From Acanthaster planci (Eukaryota; Echinodermata; Asteroidea; Valvatida; Acanthasteridae), in NCBI RefSeq assembly GCF_001949145.1, contig NW_019091563.1, positions 14,192 to 37,099 on the forward strand: a DNA stretch of 22,908 nt, written 5' to 3'. The notes under the pieces were generated by a model that was not told the origin of the DNA, ran no database searches, and was given only the letters and a program-made list of their open reading frames with translations. A program made the translations under genes and the position numbers. Positions 1 to 10,339 of this stretch are shown one piece after another. Position 1 is the first letter of the stretch. The number at the start of each line of letters is the position of its first letter.

Positions 1-95
1 TAACAGTAACTCCTCATCATACGTCAGAGAAGGGGTCAGGAACGGTCCTGAAAAGTACTTTTTTCTAAGATTTTTCTTATCTGTTTGGGAGGCAG

Positions 96-233
96 ATTCT
101 TTCGCACTTGCAACAAGACCTTTTCTCACAAGGGCATCACATTCGAAAAGGGTACCCAGGTCTTGATCAACATATACGCTATCCACCATGACGAGAAGTA
201 CTGGCCCGACCCAGACAAGTTTGATCCCGAGAG
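96..233 (+). CDS. Exon 11-equivalent of the left-hand CYP3-like gene (post-K-helix to PERF)
   Basis: The exon encodes [36 protein letters not shown] and the first two bases of the PERF arginine. The acceptor is taken as ggcag just before base 96 because the split-codon phase then matches the GA-ending exon 10 of the minus-strand homologue and aligns residue for residue with CYP3 proteins. The alternative AG at 90-91 would add residues. The donor is GAGAG followed by gtatgt. Confidence 0.88.
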
Positions 234-1866
234 GTATGTACGAATAAATTATTTTAGTTTTATATCCGAGGAATAGACTCTTAATCATATTCCTAATTTA
301 CAGAGGACGCCCCAGCTACTCACAATTTTTCCCACGACGCTTTCAAAGTTCATGTATTTTGTTACGTACAGAGAACGCACGGCAGAGAAAAATCAAAAGA
401 CGGGAATAAGGACACTAAAATATGGGCAAGGACGGCAAAGGAACTAATTTCAACAAGCATTTAAATGTAATTATAAACTTACACCAGCAAAGCAATAAGT
501 TAAAGCAAAGTAAATCTAGTGGTTTGCTGCAACTTAAACTTCTCATGCAAAAACACCGTGAATTTGGGCAAGCAAAAGCATAAAAGCAAGCATATTTACA
601 TACAGAAACAAACTATGTTCGCCCGAGCATAATTACCTTAAGGAGCCCAAAACAAGGACAAAAGTTAGGCCCCACCCAGTTAGTGCCATGGCTAAAAGAG
701 CACAGTCGTCGGGCCAAGCACCTCCACACCCCGCGCCAGGAAAGACAAGCTGAGACAGGTAGGTCGGTGTTGATCCCCGAGATTCGGTTTCTGCATAGCA
801 CCACAACACTCCAGGGTCCTCGGTCCCACAGCGGTGTCCACCTTGGCCACGGTCCAGCGATGAAGAGAAGGCAACTTGGAGGTGTTGACCCAACGCTGGC
901 TATTTTTGAACGCACGTGCTAAGAGTGTTTTAGGCACTGACTGAGAGCGAAATCAATGACTACGGAGTCTTTTACAGGGTGTCCCAGAAAAAAACAAACC
1001 CTGAGGAAAGGGTTTAATATGCCCAAACCATGAGATATGATTATAATGTATAAGGATCTCCGAAAAGTAAAAGCAGTATTCTTTCGAATGATACCTTGAT
1101 GGTATCCTTGATGGTATTAAGAGTTCGGAAGATGTCCTTACAGTTGTGGTTCTTGTCCAGGGAGACAGATCTGCATGACTTAAAAACATAACTAGTTGTT
1201 GGACCACTTATTGAAATGGATGGTGAAACGCGAAGTGACCCTAACGTACAGGCCTGTATGATCCTGTATTGTATTTGTTCCCTTTCGATCTAGATTTAGT
1301 CCGGAGAGGAAGGCCTCTATTCCGCCCATGGCTTTCATACCATTTGGCTACGGTCCTCGCAACTGCATCGGGATGCGTCTTGCTTTACTGGAAACCAAAA
1401 TGGCGCTGGTGCGCACTCTACAACAATATCGCTTGGATGTCTGCCCGGAGACACAGGTGCAACCCGTTGGGCTTTTTCATAGGCCTGTCTCGCTTTAAAC
1501 TTCTAGCTCCTTCTGGTGCATCCCTTTTCAGTATGAAGGGCGGCGAGTTTTGTCATGTGACTGTCATGGAACAATTTGATAGAATTGAAAAGCAAACCGT
1601 CCTTTAATTTCTATTAATCGTAAAGACAAGATCTGATTAAAATTCTGGTCTCTTTCTTTGTTTTTACAAAGCGACAAAAATCATCTCGCTAGCAAGGTCA
1701 AAAGGGGACCACCCGTCTATGCTTGTATACAAACAGTGTCACTGTTTAATAACAAGATCAAAATTTTTTTTTATAATTGAATTCGCAGATTCCACTCAAA
1801 CTCAATGCCGGTCTTTTCACTTCACCGAGGGAAGGCATCAAACTACGTCCAGTGGCCAGACAGTAA
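96..1866 (+). CDS. CYP3-like cytochrome P450, 3' three exons (partial, 5' part outside window)
   Basis: These are the C-terminal 125 residues of a P450 monooxygenase, spliced from exons 96-233, 1294-1456 and 1789-1866 (TAA stop). Both introns are GT-AG. The first exon starts with one base completing a split codon and ends in the PERF region (FDPE, then R across the junction, then F). The second exon contains the haem loop [10 protein letters not shown] with the thiolate cysteine. The third begins IPLKLNAG and ends ARQ. Exon lengths of 138, 163 and 78 bp mirror exons 11, 12 and 13 (138, 163, 81) of the complete minus-strand gene in this window, so it is the same gene type. The I helix, ExxR and N-terminal anchor would lie to the left of base 1. 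No defect is seen in the part present. The family acts on the cytosolic face of the ER with NADPH-P450 reductase; the substrate is unknown. Confidence 0.9.
234..1293 (+). other. Intron of the left-hand CYP3-like gene (1060 bp)
   Basis: A GT-AG intron. Bases about 613-937 are locally GC-rich and open in several frames on both strands, but no frame matches a family I recognise. The last 60 bases are clearly homologous to the end of the corresponding pseudogene intron (7705-7763), including cctttcgatctag. Confidence 0.8.
1294..1456 (+). CDS. Exon 12-equivalent: haem-binding exon of the left-hand CYP3-like gene
   Basis: A 163-bp exon follows the acceptor ttcgatctag and precedes a gtgcaa donor. 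It encodes RFSPERKAS, the loop [11 protein letters not shown] (cysteine is the axial haem ligand) and the L-helix segment [11 protein letters not shown]. Its length equals that of the haem exon of the minus-strand gene. Confidence 0.92.
1789..1866 (+). CDS. Terminal coding exon of the left-hand CYP3-like gene
   Basis: The acceptor is attcgcag. The exon encodes 25 residues, starting [10 protein letters not shown] and ending RPVARQ, then TAA. This matches the CYP3 C-terminal beta-hairpin beginning IPLKL. A near-identical copy lies at 8985-9062. Confidence 0.9.
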   Translation: MPLKLNAGLFTSPREGIKLRPVARQ

Positions 1867-2659
1867 CAGCTGATCAGCGTCATGCCATTCACAGTGGAGT
1901 CAATAATTTGTGTAGTATTGTGCTTCCCGCCATAGAAACAGACACTATCTATGATAATGTCCCATCAGCAGCGGCGTATCCAGCTTTTAGTGTGTGTGTG
2001 GAGGGGGGGGCAAATTCAAAATCGAATGCGGCTTTGGGTTCATTCAACATGATGTTGGGGCCAACAATTCAAAAGACAATACATCTACTCACGGTACTAA
2101 CATCTTTGATTTTATTTGCTAGTGTTTTTTCTTAGTTTTTTGGTGCTAATACTTGATAGATAAATCTGCCGATTACTTTCTTTTTTTTTCCTTTGCGGGG
2201 GGGCAACCTACCCCCCGCGAAGGATTGAAAAACCTGCTCCCCCGCCGGCCTACCCCTTCAGAATACGCCACCGCTCATCAAGTTTCCATGCAGATCGGGG
2301 AAATTGGGATGTGGCTTCAATTCCTTTGTCTTTTAAACAGTGTGTGGGCGAGCTAGACCGTTTGTGAGGAGCAAGTACTTCATACTATGCAATATGATTC
2401 AAAATCCGCTTAGCTAGGGCCACTGCAATCATCCTTTTCTCATCTGAGCATGCCTTTTTTAAAAAACACTGTGCCTATTATTTCAAGATGGAGTGCCCAA
2501 ACCTTATGGTCATTTTAATAATCACAGTGTTGTATATGAAAAACATGTATGTAAAGTAATTCATGACTTTCGGGAGAATGATGTAAGTTTATTATTTGAC
2601 ATATTTTTTAAAATTTTCTTTTAGAAATTAGTAGAATTAGGGTATCAATGTATTAGTAA

Positions 2660-2815
2660 TACGATTCTTTTAGAGTGCGCCTCCAGTAGTTTGCAACTCG
2701 TTGACCAATCACAATGTGCGAAATCTGTTGACCCTTTCCAAACGCGCACTGGGTCGACATATTTCGACGTTGCAAATTCTTGTATGCGCTCTATTGTGAA
2801 TCGCCCGTATTTTGC
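2660..2815. repeat. Degenerate palindromic MITE, copy A
   Basis: The left arm (from 2672) reads agTGCGCCtccAgtAGTTT and onward through CCAATCA and GCGAAAT to GACCC near 2734. It is closely similar to the left arm of the hairpin at 15697-15760. The loop cttTCCAAACGCGCA is also shared. The right arm has lost about 22 bp compared with the intron-4 copy, but both right ends continue into a shared ATTGTGAA..CGCCCGTATT-like tail. Ends are approximate. Confidence 0.7.
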
Positions 2816-3262
2816 ACACCATGTAATGTTGTATGTAAATCAACTTAGTTTCACTATGTGTATTTTGCGAACGATTTCTCTATTTCTTTATTTCTTAAGA
2901 GAACATTTACTCAGGAAATGTAGACAGTATTATATTCAAATTATAGCTGAGAAAATATCTGAAATATTTGAAACAAGAGCATGTGNTAGTAAGCATACCC
3001 TTGTTCTACTCCACCGGGTGTTACACGAACAAACATCTAACATGTATGCAAATGTTATGCAACGCTGCGTATCATCCAATCAGATCAACTATAAAGTCAT
3101 ATTCCGTACGAATAGTGACGGGGATGTTAATTTTAAGGTTGTCAGCTGACTGGGCACACCCGGTAGCACCAATGAAATTAATCTTCCTCAATGAAGATTC
3201 TGACCTGGAGAGATGTTTCTCGCATTAAATTCTTAGTGCTCTGACGGGGTATCATTTTTCAG

Positions 3263-3402
3263 GTGTAACAGACAAGCACAAACGTGACACATTTCGTTCA
3301 GCTGCCCTTGTTAGAGGAAAACTGTTTTTGCTACCAACTGCGCGGACACTTTGTTTCCAAACCGACCATACTTGCACCCGCCTTGCTGTCATCCAACCGA
3401 AG
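3263..3402 (+). other. Weak candidate exon, unassigned
   Basis: A pyrimidine-rich acceptor (atcatttttcag) and a good donor (AAG then gtaaga) bracket 140 bp that are open in one frame for 46 codons (starts VTDKHKRD, ends IQPK). The protein matches nothing I recognise, and an open stretch of this size is not rare by chance. Confidence 0.15.
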
Positions 3403-6400
3403 GTAAGATTAAAGTTGCCCGTTGATTGGTCAATATCTGTAGAGTCGAGGTACGTCTTTTCTTAACAACTTCTTACGAAGTCACTTCAAAGCTGCTTTGG
3501 TCTTGATCAGACGATGATATTGAATGGCGACCTCCAACAACCGACGCTTGACTAACTAACGAGTGGACAACAGGAGGCCAATGACAATCTGACGGGATCT
3601 GGCTAGCAGACCAGTGGACAGGGTGTGGCCGAAAGGCGTCGTGCTGTCAGAATCAGCACCATGCTTTTACCCAGTTCCTATCAAACAGACAGCGGAATAG
3701 CGACGGTAACAACCGGTTGAGCCCAGACGGCTCCAGCCTGACTTGCAGGTACAACACAGGATTGCCAGTCTTTGGGCACCCAGGAAGCCTGACGGTCAGA
3801 GACCTGCTATCATCGGTGAGAGCAGAGTTCCTTGTCAGTACCCCCAACATACTGAATGTCAGAATCAGATTAGAAATAGAATTTCCCTGCTTTTAATATG
3901 GCAGAAACGTTGCTATTTGAAAAAAGAAATAAACATAAAGGTTATAGAAATATTACTGAAAAATTATAGCATTCTGTATATTCTAATTCGATAATCAAAA
4001 TTGGAAGCCATGCTTCTTTGGCCTGTGAGTTGTCGTGATTTGCCTAACGAACACGTACGTACAATACGATTAGTACGGACTAAACGCGCCTTTATATGTA
4101 CGTTTTGGTTGTTCGTTGCGAACACAATGCGTTCATGCGTTTTACTTTCACAAACACAAACAACCATCCATTAACATTTGCCTGGTGTAAGTGGTTATCC
4201 CCTTCAAACAAGAGTAAACTTACGCCTACCTACCGTCGTTTGCACGGATATTATTAATGCAGATGGACAAAAGACGACCTAGCGAGGGCTTATAGCTCTT
4301 AACTCTGGGCTTGTGGAAAACTTGGTTGTTGTCCAGACGTCTTTGTGTAGAACACTTCGAGACATCAACTGGACCGTACATGTAATGTATGTTGCGGAAC
4401 CTAGTCGTGTTTGCAAGCGACGATCCTAAATTTGTGTTGGTTACTTATGCCGTTTGTTCATATAGCATTTTATTGGAGGATAAAGTTGAGGGAAAGGCTT
4501 GCAGTCAGCTGTCTGACTAGATAAGATAAGTTTTGGTCCAGAGACAATTCGCTTAGCGTGCTCTACTGATGTTAAGCGTGGACAAGGAGCGCTTGCACGT
4601 ATTGCTCGACAATTGGTGAGGAAAATACTTGAATTTCATTGGTTCATAAGTTCTCTACGGAGCCTTGGAAGAGTCATTTGACCGATTGAGGTCCTGATGT
4701 ATTTATCTCAGGATGACTGTACAAGGCATTTATGTTCAAAATGTTGACACCCTGAGATAATTTACTAATGGATGACGCCTTCCTGAAGATGCGACGCCGA
4801 TATCCTAAATTAAATTTTCCCGGGACAATGGTAACTTGACGTAACGTCGTGTCGATTTTCAGAAATAATTTATCATGGAATAGCGACGTCCCTAGACCAT
4901 CATTTTTGTTAACACCTCTGAATTTAGTAAAAATTTATCCTAGGATTTTGTCGTCTTCTTTTTATTTCAACATTATTCCTGTATAAAATATATGAGAACT
5001 TTCACTTCATAATAATGTTTTCCGAGATGAAATAATGCCAGGATCTAAACTGTCACGTGGCATTTCTGGACGTCCATAGTGCTATAATGGACTTTTATCT
5101 TTTATTATGTAATTTATTAGTATGGGTGGTGCATAAGCGGGTAAAGATTTTCAGAAAAATCTCAAAAGAAAGCATTTTTCCTTTTCCATGGGAAGTGACA
5201 GATGGTAGGAAATGGGCACCAAGGATTAATCTCAACCCAGTGAGGCATGAGGCAGAACTTGGTCTTGGTTTATGAGAAGGTATTTTGGTAACTCTTTAAG
5301 GTTCCACAGCACCGCATTTTTTTTACGTAGACCTCAATGAACTCCCTAGGAAAAACTAGGTTTTAATTATTTCGTAGTTAGTTATTATCCAATCTTTTAA
5401 TTTGAGTCCTTTTGCTTTTCTGGTCCAGAATTGTCATTAACTTGACATTTTACTGAGAACTTGTAGTGTATTAATCGATTTGATACTATTGTTCAACTCT
5501 ACGGAACTAGCAGCACATTGCACTTTTACGGGCTAGTAATTCAACCTGCAAGGAGAATCAACTTAAAACCATCTTTTGCAGAGATCCATTTCTTACACTC
5601 AGTGAAATCCTGCTCTAAGCCTGTCTTGGATTTTCAAGGCTCTGAGAGGGGCATGAAATAAATGAGGCTACCACTAGGCACCTGGGTACTTTCACGCACC
5701 TGGCAAGGGGCTAAGTAAATGAGTAACGTCCGTCAAGAAGCACCAGACCACGGCTGATATCAGACAGGGGGTTGGACTTTAGACCTCGGGTGTGTTTTTG
5801 GATTCAACTTGACATGTTATAAAATGCCCATTGTGCCGTGCAAAAAACTAAAGAAACAGAAGTCTGCACCACAGTTTCCACAGCTGTTGCGTGACTGATG
5901 ATCGCATCAAGAAGGTGCACATCGATCGCTTCACTCTGAGCTGTATGCACGCTGGCAATCGAGGTAATGCTTTTCTGCCTGTTTAATTGTCTGATATTTT
6001 GATAAATATATACATAACGTTGCCAACAAAGGCGGCTTAACCTTGAGGCTCCAAAACTACTACGGGCTCGAAGAGAATACAACGCGGCGACGTTTAGTAT
6101 GCCATGTTTGGAAGTTTGCTCATTTGCATCACCCTGGGAAGGGCGGCTTTGATGAATCATGTAATTTTTGTCGAGCATTCAGTTGAAAAATTCAAAATAA
6201 TGAAAAAACACAAGGTTCAATCCTTCCACGTTGATTAGGAAATCAAGAAGCTCACTGGAGGCTGAGGATGAGCGAAGGGACGGCGGACACGTCGATTTTG
6301 CATCAGTCCTCAAGAAGTACATCCCAGCAGAGAGGGGGATTCCAAATCCGAATGTTTGAATCCCACAGGCAATAGAAAGCAAACAAGTACCACTCCACCA

Positions 6401-7009
6401 GCATGGCTCAGCGTTGATTCAGGAACAATGTTGCGCAATTTTATACATATTTGTAAGAAAATGGAACGCCATATATTATTAGTCAATCTGAAGTTGGCAA
6501 TGCATTATTATTAATGGATAAATCTGTGCAAATACAAAGATCGTATCCAAAATAGGCTTCCAGAGCTACGGCTAGGTCTATTGTCAGCGCGTCTCTGCGT
6601 ATCTCCACTGGAGCAAAGACCTGTCCGCGAAAGAAAGACAAACTGATGGGAAGTTTTCCAACCAGGTTTCCGCACACGTTTGGTGTACATGAAAAGACCA
6701 CACATTCCAGCATGAATTTGCGGCGCGTACTCAGCGTTCTGATGAGCGCCAAGCTCGCGTGAACTTAGGCGACGACACAGTGAGTTCGTACCAAAGGACT
6801 GTCAATTTCATTCAAAACACGCCCTCTTTTGTTTCTGCTCGGAGCGAACAGGCCGGGCTACAGAAACAGATTTGGATGCAGCCAGTTTGCAAAATAGGCC
6901 ATTCCTACTGTGTCCCCTGCACTTCAGATAAGCTGCATATAATTATTTTCTCAGTGTTGCAGGTCAAAGTACTTTTTTCTAAGATTTTTCTTATCTGTTT
7001 GCGAGGCAG

Positions 7010-7104
7010 ATTCTTTCGCACTTGCAATAAGACCTTTTCTTACAAGGGCATCACATTCGAAAAGGGTACTCAGGTGTTGACCCAGACAAGCTTGACCCCG
7101 ACAG
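7010..7104 (+). pseudogene. Pseudo-exon 11 with a 43-bp deletion
   Basis: The first 71 bases differ from 96-166 at only four sites (one changes His to Tyr). The sequence then jumps from GTGTTGA directly to CCCAGACAAG, with GA microhomology at the deletion junction. The reading frame shifts after GTQVL. Confidence 0.88.
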
Positions 7105-7763
7105 GTAAGGATGAATGATTAACCTTTGGGTTAGTTTACCTTCATTAGAAGAGTTTCATTTATTTATTTCCTTGCAGACACAGGGCGGATCCAGGAGATT
7201 TTTGGGGAGGGGAGTTCACATCCTTCATTTTACGTCAATTGTTACGGAGAGGCGGACACATGGGAGATACATTACAGGGTCACTGGTGCACTGACCTTTA
7301 GGGTGTCATGTTTTTATTCCTTTTATTCATTTTTGTTATTCATTTATTTATTATTATTGGTGTTAGGGTGGTGGTAAGGGTTAACACACGAACATCGAGC
7401 AGTTTGCGACTTGTAGTTTGTGTAAATCAGGTTTTGGTTATTTATACAATCCTTTGATACAGACAGTAGCGCCTTGCACTAAGACTACCTTGCATTGCAA
7501 AGCTGCCCCCGACAGCAACTTCAGTTTCTCCCGGTTTTGTTTTCTATCTCATAAATAATACTGTGTATGAAAGAGTAATAATACTCCGTGTAAGGCTTCT
7601 TAATAATGGGCATGATTACCTGTAACGCGTCTTACGTTCTAGTTCTTGGAGACGAAATTGCATCCCTTAAAACAAAAACTTGAATTTTAATGGTGACATG
7701 CAAATAGATTGTAACATACAGACCTCGATGATCCTGAATTGTGTTTGTTCCCTTTCGATCTAG
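7105..7763 (+). other. Intron of the pseudogene copy (659 bp)
   Basis: The start and the last 60 bases resemble the intron at 234-1293. The middle holds a gggcggatccagga segment near 7190 typical of dispersed repeats, and an AT-rich ttattatt tract near 7335. No gene is seen. Confidence 0.7.
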
Positions 7764-7931
7764 GTTTAGTCAGGAGAGGAAAGCCTCTGTTCCAGCCNAT
7801 GGCTTAATTTCATGCCATTTGGTCACGGCCCTCGCAGCTGCAACGGGACGCGTTTTGCTTTCCTGGAAGCCAAGATGGCGCTGGTGCGCATTCTACAGCA
7901 GTATCACTTATATGTCTGCCCAGAGACACAG
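7764..7931 (+). pseudogene. Pseudo-exon 12 (haem loop) with frameshifting insertion
   Basis: Aligned to 1294-1456 it keeps RFSQERKAS up to the n at 7798, then has an extra TAAT after ATGGCT. It resumes in the original frame as FMPFGHGPRSCNG and runs on to ILQQYHLYVCPETQ. The frame is broken against the functional copy. Confidence 0.88.
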
Positions 7932-8984
7932 GTATAACCCATAAGGCTGTCACATAGGCCCGTCTTGGTACATTGTAGTTCCTTGGAGGTTATATTACTG
8001 GTGTTTTCTTGAAGTGACAGAAACCCAGAAAAGCAACTTGGAGTATTTTCGACCATTTTTGCAGATTTGACAAAGTTTAAAAGCAAACTATCACTTAATT
8101 TTTATTAAACCGTTAAGAAACATTTGACAAAATGCCCGGTCTCTGTGTCTCTTTGTTTTACAAAGCGACAAAAGTCATCTGGTTTAGCTAGGTCAAAAGG
8201 GAACCATTCGTGAGTAGAGATGTAAGCGTGAACTTGTGCTCAAACGACGTTGAGAAACGACATATGCACATTTTGTTGAAACATGAAAATAATATAACAA
8301 TTTCCAAATGGTTATAAGTAACAAAAACTCTGCATAGGTAAAGTGAAGGTCTCTGCGTTTTACTGTTTTATCAAGTTAAAGACAACCTATGTAATTAGCA
8401 CTGAACATAGCTTAAATTATAGACAATGTAAAAATGTCTTGAATCCGTCAATTTAATCGAAAAAGTAAATATTCCCGAATGTATATATGTATTCCACGAA
8501 AAAGATTTTTGTTTCATTTCTTGAAAACATTATTAAGGAACAAGTTGAAGAAAACGTATGGTTAATTTCAAATAAACTGCCTTTCGTATTACCCAAATTA
8601 TTTGGATTTGAGCTGGATTACTTTAGGACTTGTCCGTTTCGAGGCGCAATGTCGCTTAATTGTTTAGTACAGCAAGCAATAGAAAATTGCTGTAAGCCTT
8701 GTTCATCAGCCCAAATACCATTTCTGTAGTACAACCTTTAATATGATTTTGGCAATAAATAATGATGAATTCTCTGCAAAGATAGAGAAGCAGAGCATCA
8801 CCATGGAATTTGTCTCATTTGAAGAAGACAGTAAGCCTCAGGAACGCCAGTGTCAGTTAACGTGTGAAATGGCGTGGAGATTGGAAAAATCCTGCATTTA
8901 ATATTTTTATGTTATTGCATTAAACACAAACTGTGTCANGCGTTTTATATCGAGCTCGATTTATTTCTTTTATTGAATTTGCAG
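7932..8984 (+). other. Intron of the pseudogene copy, enlarged by an insertion of about 700 bp
   Basis: The first part (to about 8215) aligns with 1457-1700, including the shared acaaagcgacaaaa and aggtcaaaaggg segments, and the last 60 bases align with the end of the first copy's intron. The block between about 8216 and 8920 has no counterpart there. It contains an open frame at 8487-8729 (80 codons) that I do not recognise. Confidence 0.6.
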
Positions 8985-9062
8985 ATTCCACTCAAACTCA
9001 ATGCTGGTCTTTTCACTTTACCGAAGGAAGGCATCAAACTTCGTCCCGTGGCCAGACAGTAG
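8985..9062 (+). pseudogene. Pseudo-exon 13, intact terminal exon copy
   Basis: It differs from 1789-1866 at 6 of 78 positions: three silent, Ser to Leu, Arg to Lys, and TAA to TAG. Splice acceptor and stop are preserved. Confidence 0.85.
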
Positions 9063-10324
9063 AGTCGATCAGCATTATGCCGTTCAGACTGGCGGAGACC
9101 ATCCATTATATGTCGGGTGTATACATGGTGGCCAATTAGGTTTATATGAAGATCGGGGAAATTTCGATTTGGGTTTCTTAAAAGCAGCTTAATTAATCTG
9201 AATTGTCAGATATTTGGGGGGTAGGCTAGTACCGGTTGTAAGGTGTCAGCACTTTCTGTTCTTGATATCTGACTACATGTATTTCTGATTTCTAATCGGG
9301 GTCACCCGTTTACTATGGTCTTCCACAGGGCCCTTCCACCGCGGGGTTGCCCCTGCCCACTTCCCTCCCCGCAAGATATGCCTTGGGCAGGATGCGCCTA
9401 TTAGCAAGAACAAGCAGGGTTATTGTGTTATTTCGAAGGCAACGTCAGCACTAAAATGGTCGAAGGCTATGCAGAAGACTCAGGAAGTGCGAATGCGATT
9501 ATGTGATTGAAAATGTTTTTTTTTAAATTACATTTACTTAATTTTTTGAGTTTTCGTGCTCCATGAATTTTGTTAATGAATGTCGGTGTACATATACGAA
9601 TTGCACTCCATACCATTTGACCAGCTTTTAAATTTTGGGCTGTACTATGGCTGCTTCATAAGTTACTACGATCGGAACAGTCCAACTAGGCGTGGTGGAA
9701 TTAAGTATTTGTTTAATAGACCTCTTCACTAAAAAATTCATAATTATGCACGCATGCGCACAATGGCCTTGACGGCAAGAAGTGTGAGTGGGCCATTAAA
9801 AATGTACAGGGTTGCGACTTCGATGATCATTTTCTCTCAGGTTTTCTGACTTTGTTCAGTTTTTTCTTCAGAAATCCCATTAAATCGTTTTGGCTATTAG
9901 TTTCCAATTTAAGTGAAATTTGCTGTAATGGCTTCTAAACTGGTAGGTACGCTGGCCTTCGTGAAGACGTTGCAAGTCTGAAGATCAAAGATGACAACGT
10001 TAGATTGGGCCTGTCAGTTATGCGCACAGTGGTGTAATGGTCACTGGGACAATTACGTTTGCCACCGGCGAATATATAACATAAATAGGTACTGCCACCA
10101 CAAAGCGTCTAAAAGGTGTCGAAAAGTATATATCTTTCATTTATTTTGCAGAAGTCATGGAATAAATCTATGTGTTTTCATTGAGACTGTGTGTAAAAAT
10201 CATGTGGCCCTAGCTTGCTTCCAGTTGAAATTGGAAAAATAACATAATCAGTGAATATCAAAGATCCGAATTTGTTTTCAACAGTGGTGAAAGTGAAACT
10301 AGGAAGGTTCTCGTCAAATACTCG

Positions 10325-10339
10325 ACCGCCCTCTGGTGG
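10325..10339 (-). promoter_or_regulatory. CTCF-like binding motif
   Basis: The minus strand reads CCACCAGAGGGCGGT, which fits every position of the vertebrate CTCF core CCASYAGRKGGCRSY. With equal base frequencies about 0.005 such matches are expected on both strands of this window. Binding in this organism is inferred only. Confidence 0.4.

Larger units (their letters stand above)
1867..6965. other. Intergenic region between the CYP3-like gene and its partial duplicate
   Basis: No P450 exon was found here on either strand, so the duplicate at 7010 lacks exons 1-10. Contents seen: limited similarity between the flank after the first stop codon and the flank after the second copy (about 1867-1910 versus 9063-9110), G- and C-homopolymer tracts at about 2005-2015 and 2200-2255, a palindromic MITE fragment at 2660-2815, a weak candidate exon at 3263-3402, a stop-free stretch at 3585-3893, and a CpG-richer segment at about 6560-6780. 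Bases 3900-5560 are AT-rich with nothing I can assign. Confidence 0.6.
7010..9062 (+). pseudogene. Partial tandem duplicate of CYP3-like exons 11-13, degenerate
   Basis: Three segments match the left-hand gene: 7010-7104, 7764-7931 and 8985-9062. All splice sites are kept (donors gtaagg and gtataa, acceptors ggcag, gatctag and tttgcag). The first segment is 95 bp instead of 138: 43 bp covering [11 protein letters not shown] are missing. The second is 168 bp instead of 163: it carries TAAT plus an ambiguous base n at 7798 just before the haem loop, which reads FGHGPRSCNG, so the cysteine is kept and the usual Ile is Asn. The third is intact with a TAG stop. No exons 1-10 lie upstream, and similarity starts in the preceding intron near 6966. 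With n as a real base the frame hits TAA before the haem loop; without it the frame stays open but PERF is lost. It is a non-functional relic in either case. Confidence 0.88.

Noticed and set aside
85-276. Stand-alone 63-aa plus-strand ORF
   Set aside because: It is the P450 exon 96-233 with read-through into both flanking introns; the in-frame ATG is in intron sequence.
2691-3228. Plus-strand ORFs of 152 and 86 aa
   Set aside because: They run across the MITE fragment, contain an ambiguous base and show no domain or splice support.
5804-6382. Minus-strand ORFs of 124 and 67 aa
   Set aside because: No recognisable motifs, no splice pairing and no similarity to the P450s.
7010-9062. Relic as a functional alternative 3' end of the left-hand gene
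   Set aside because: The deletion and insertion destroy the PERF segment and the frame, whichever way the n at 7798 is read.
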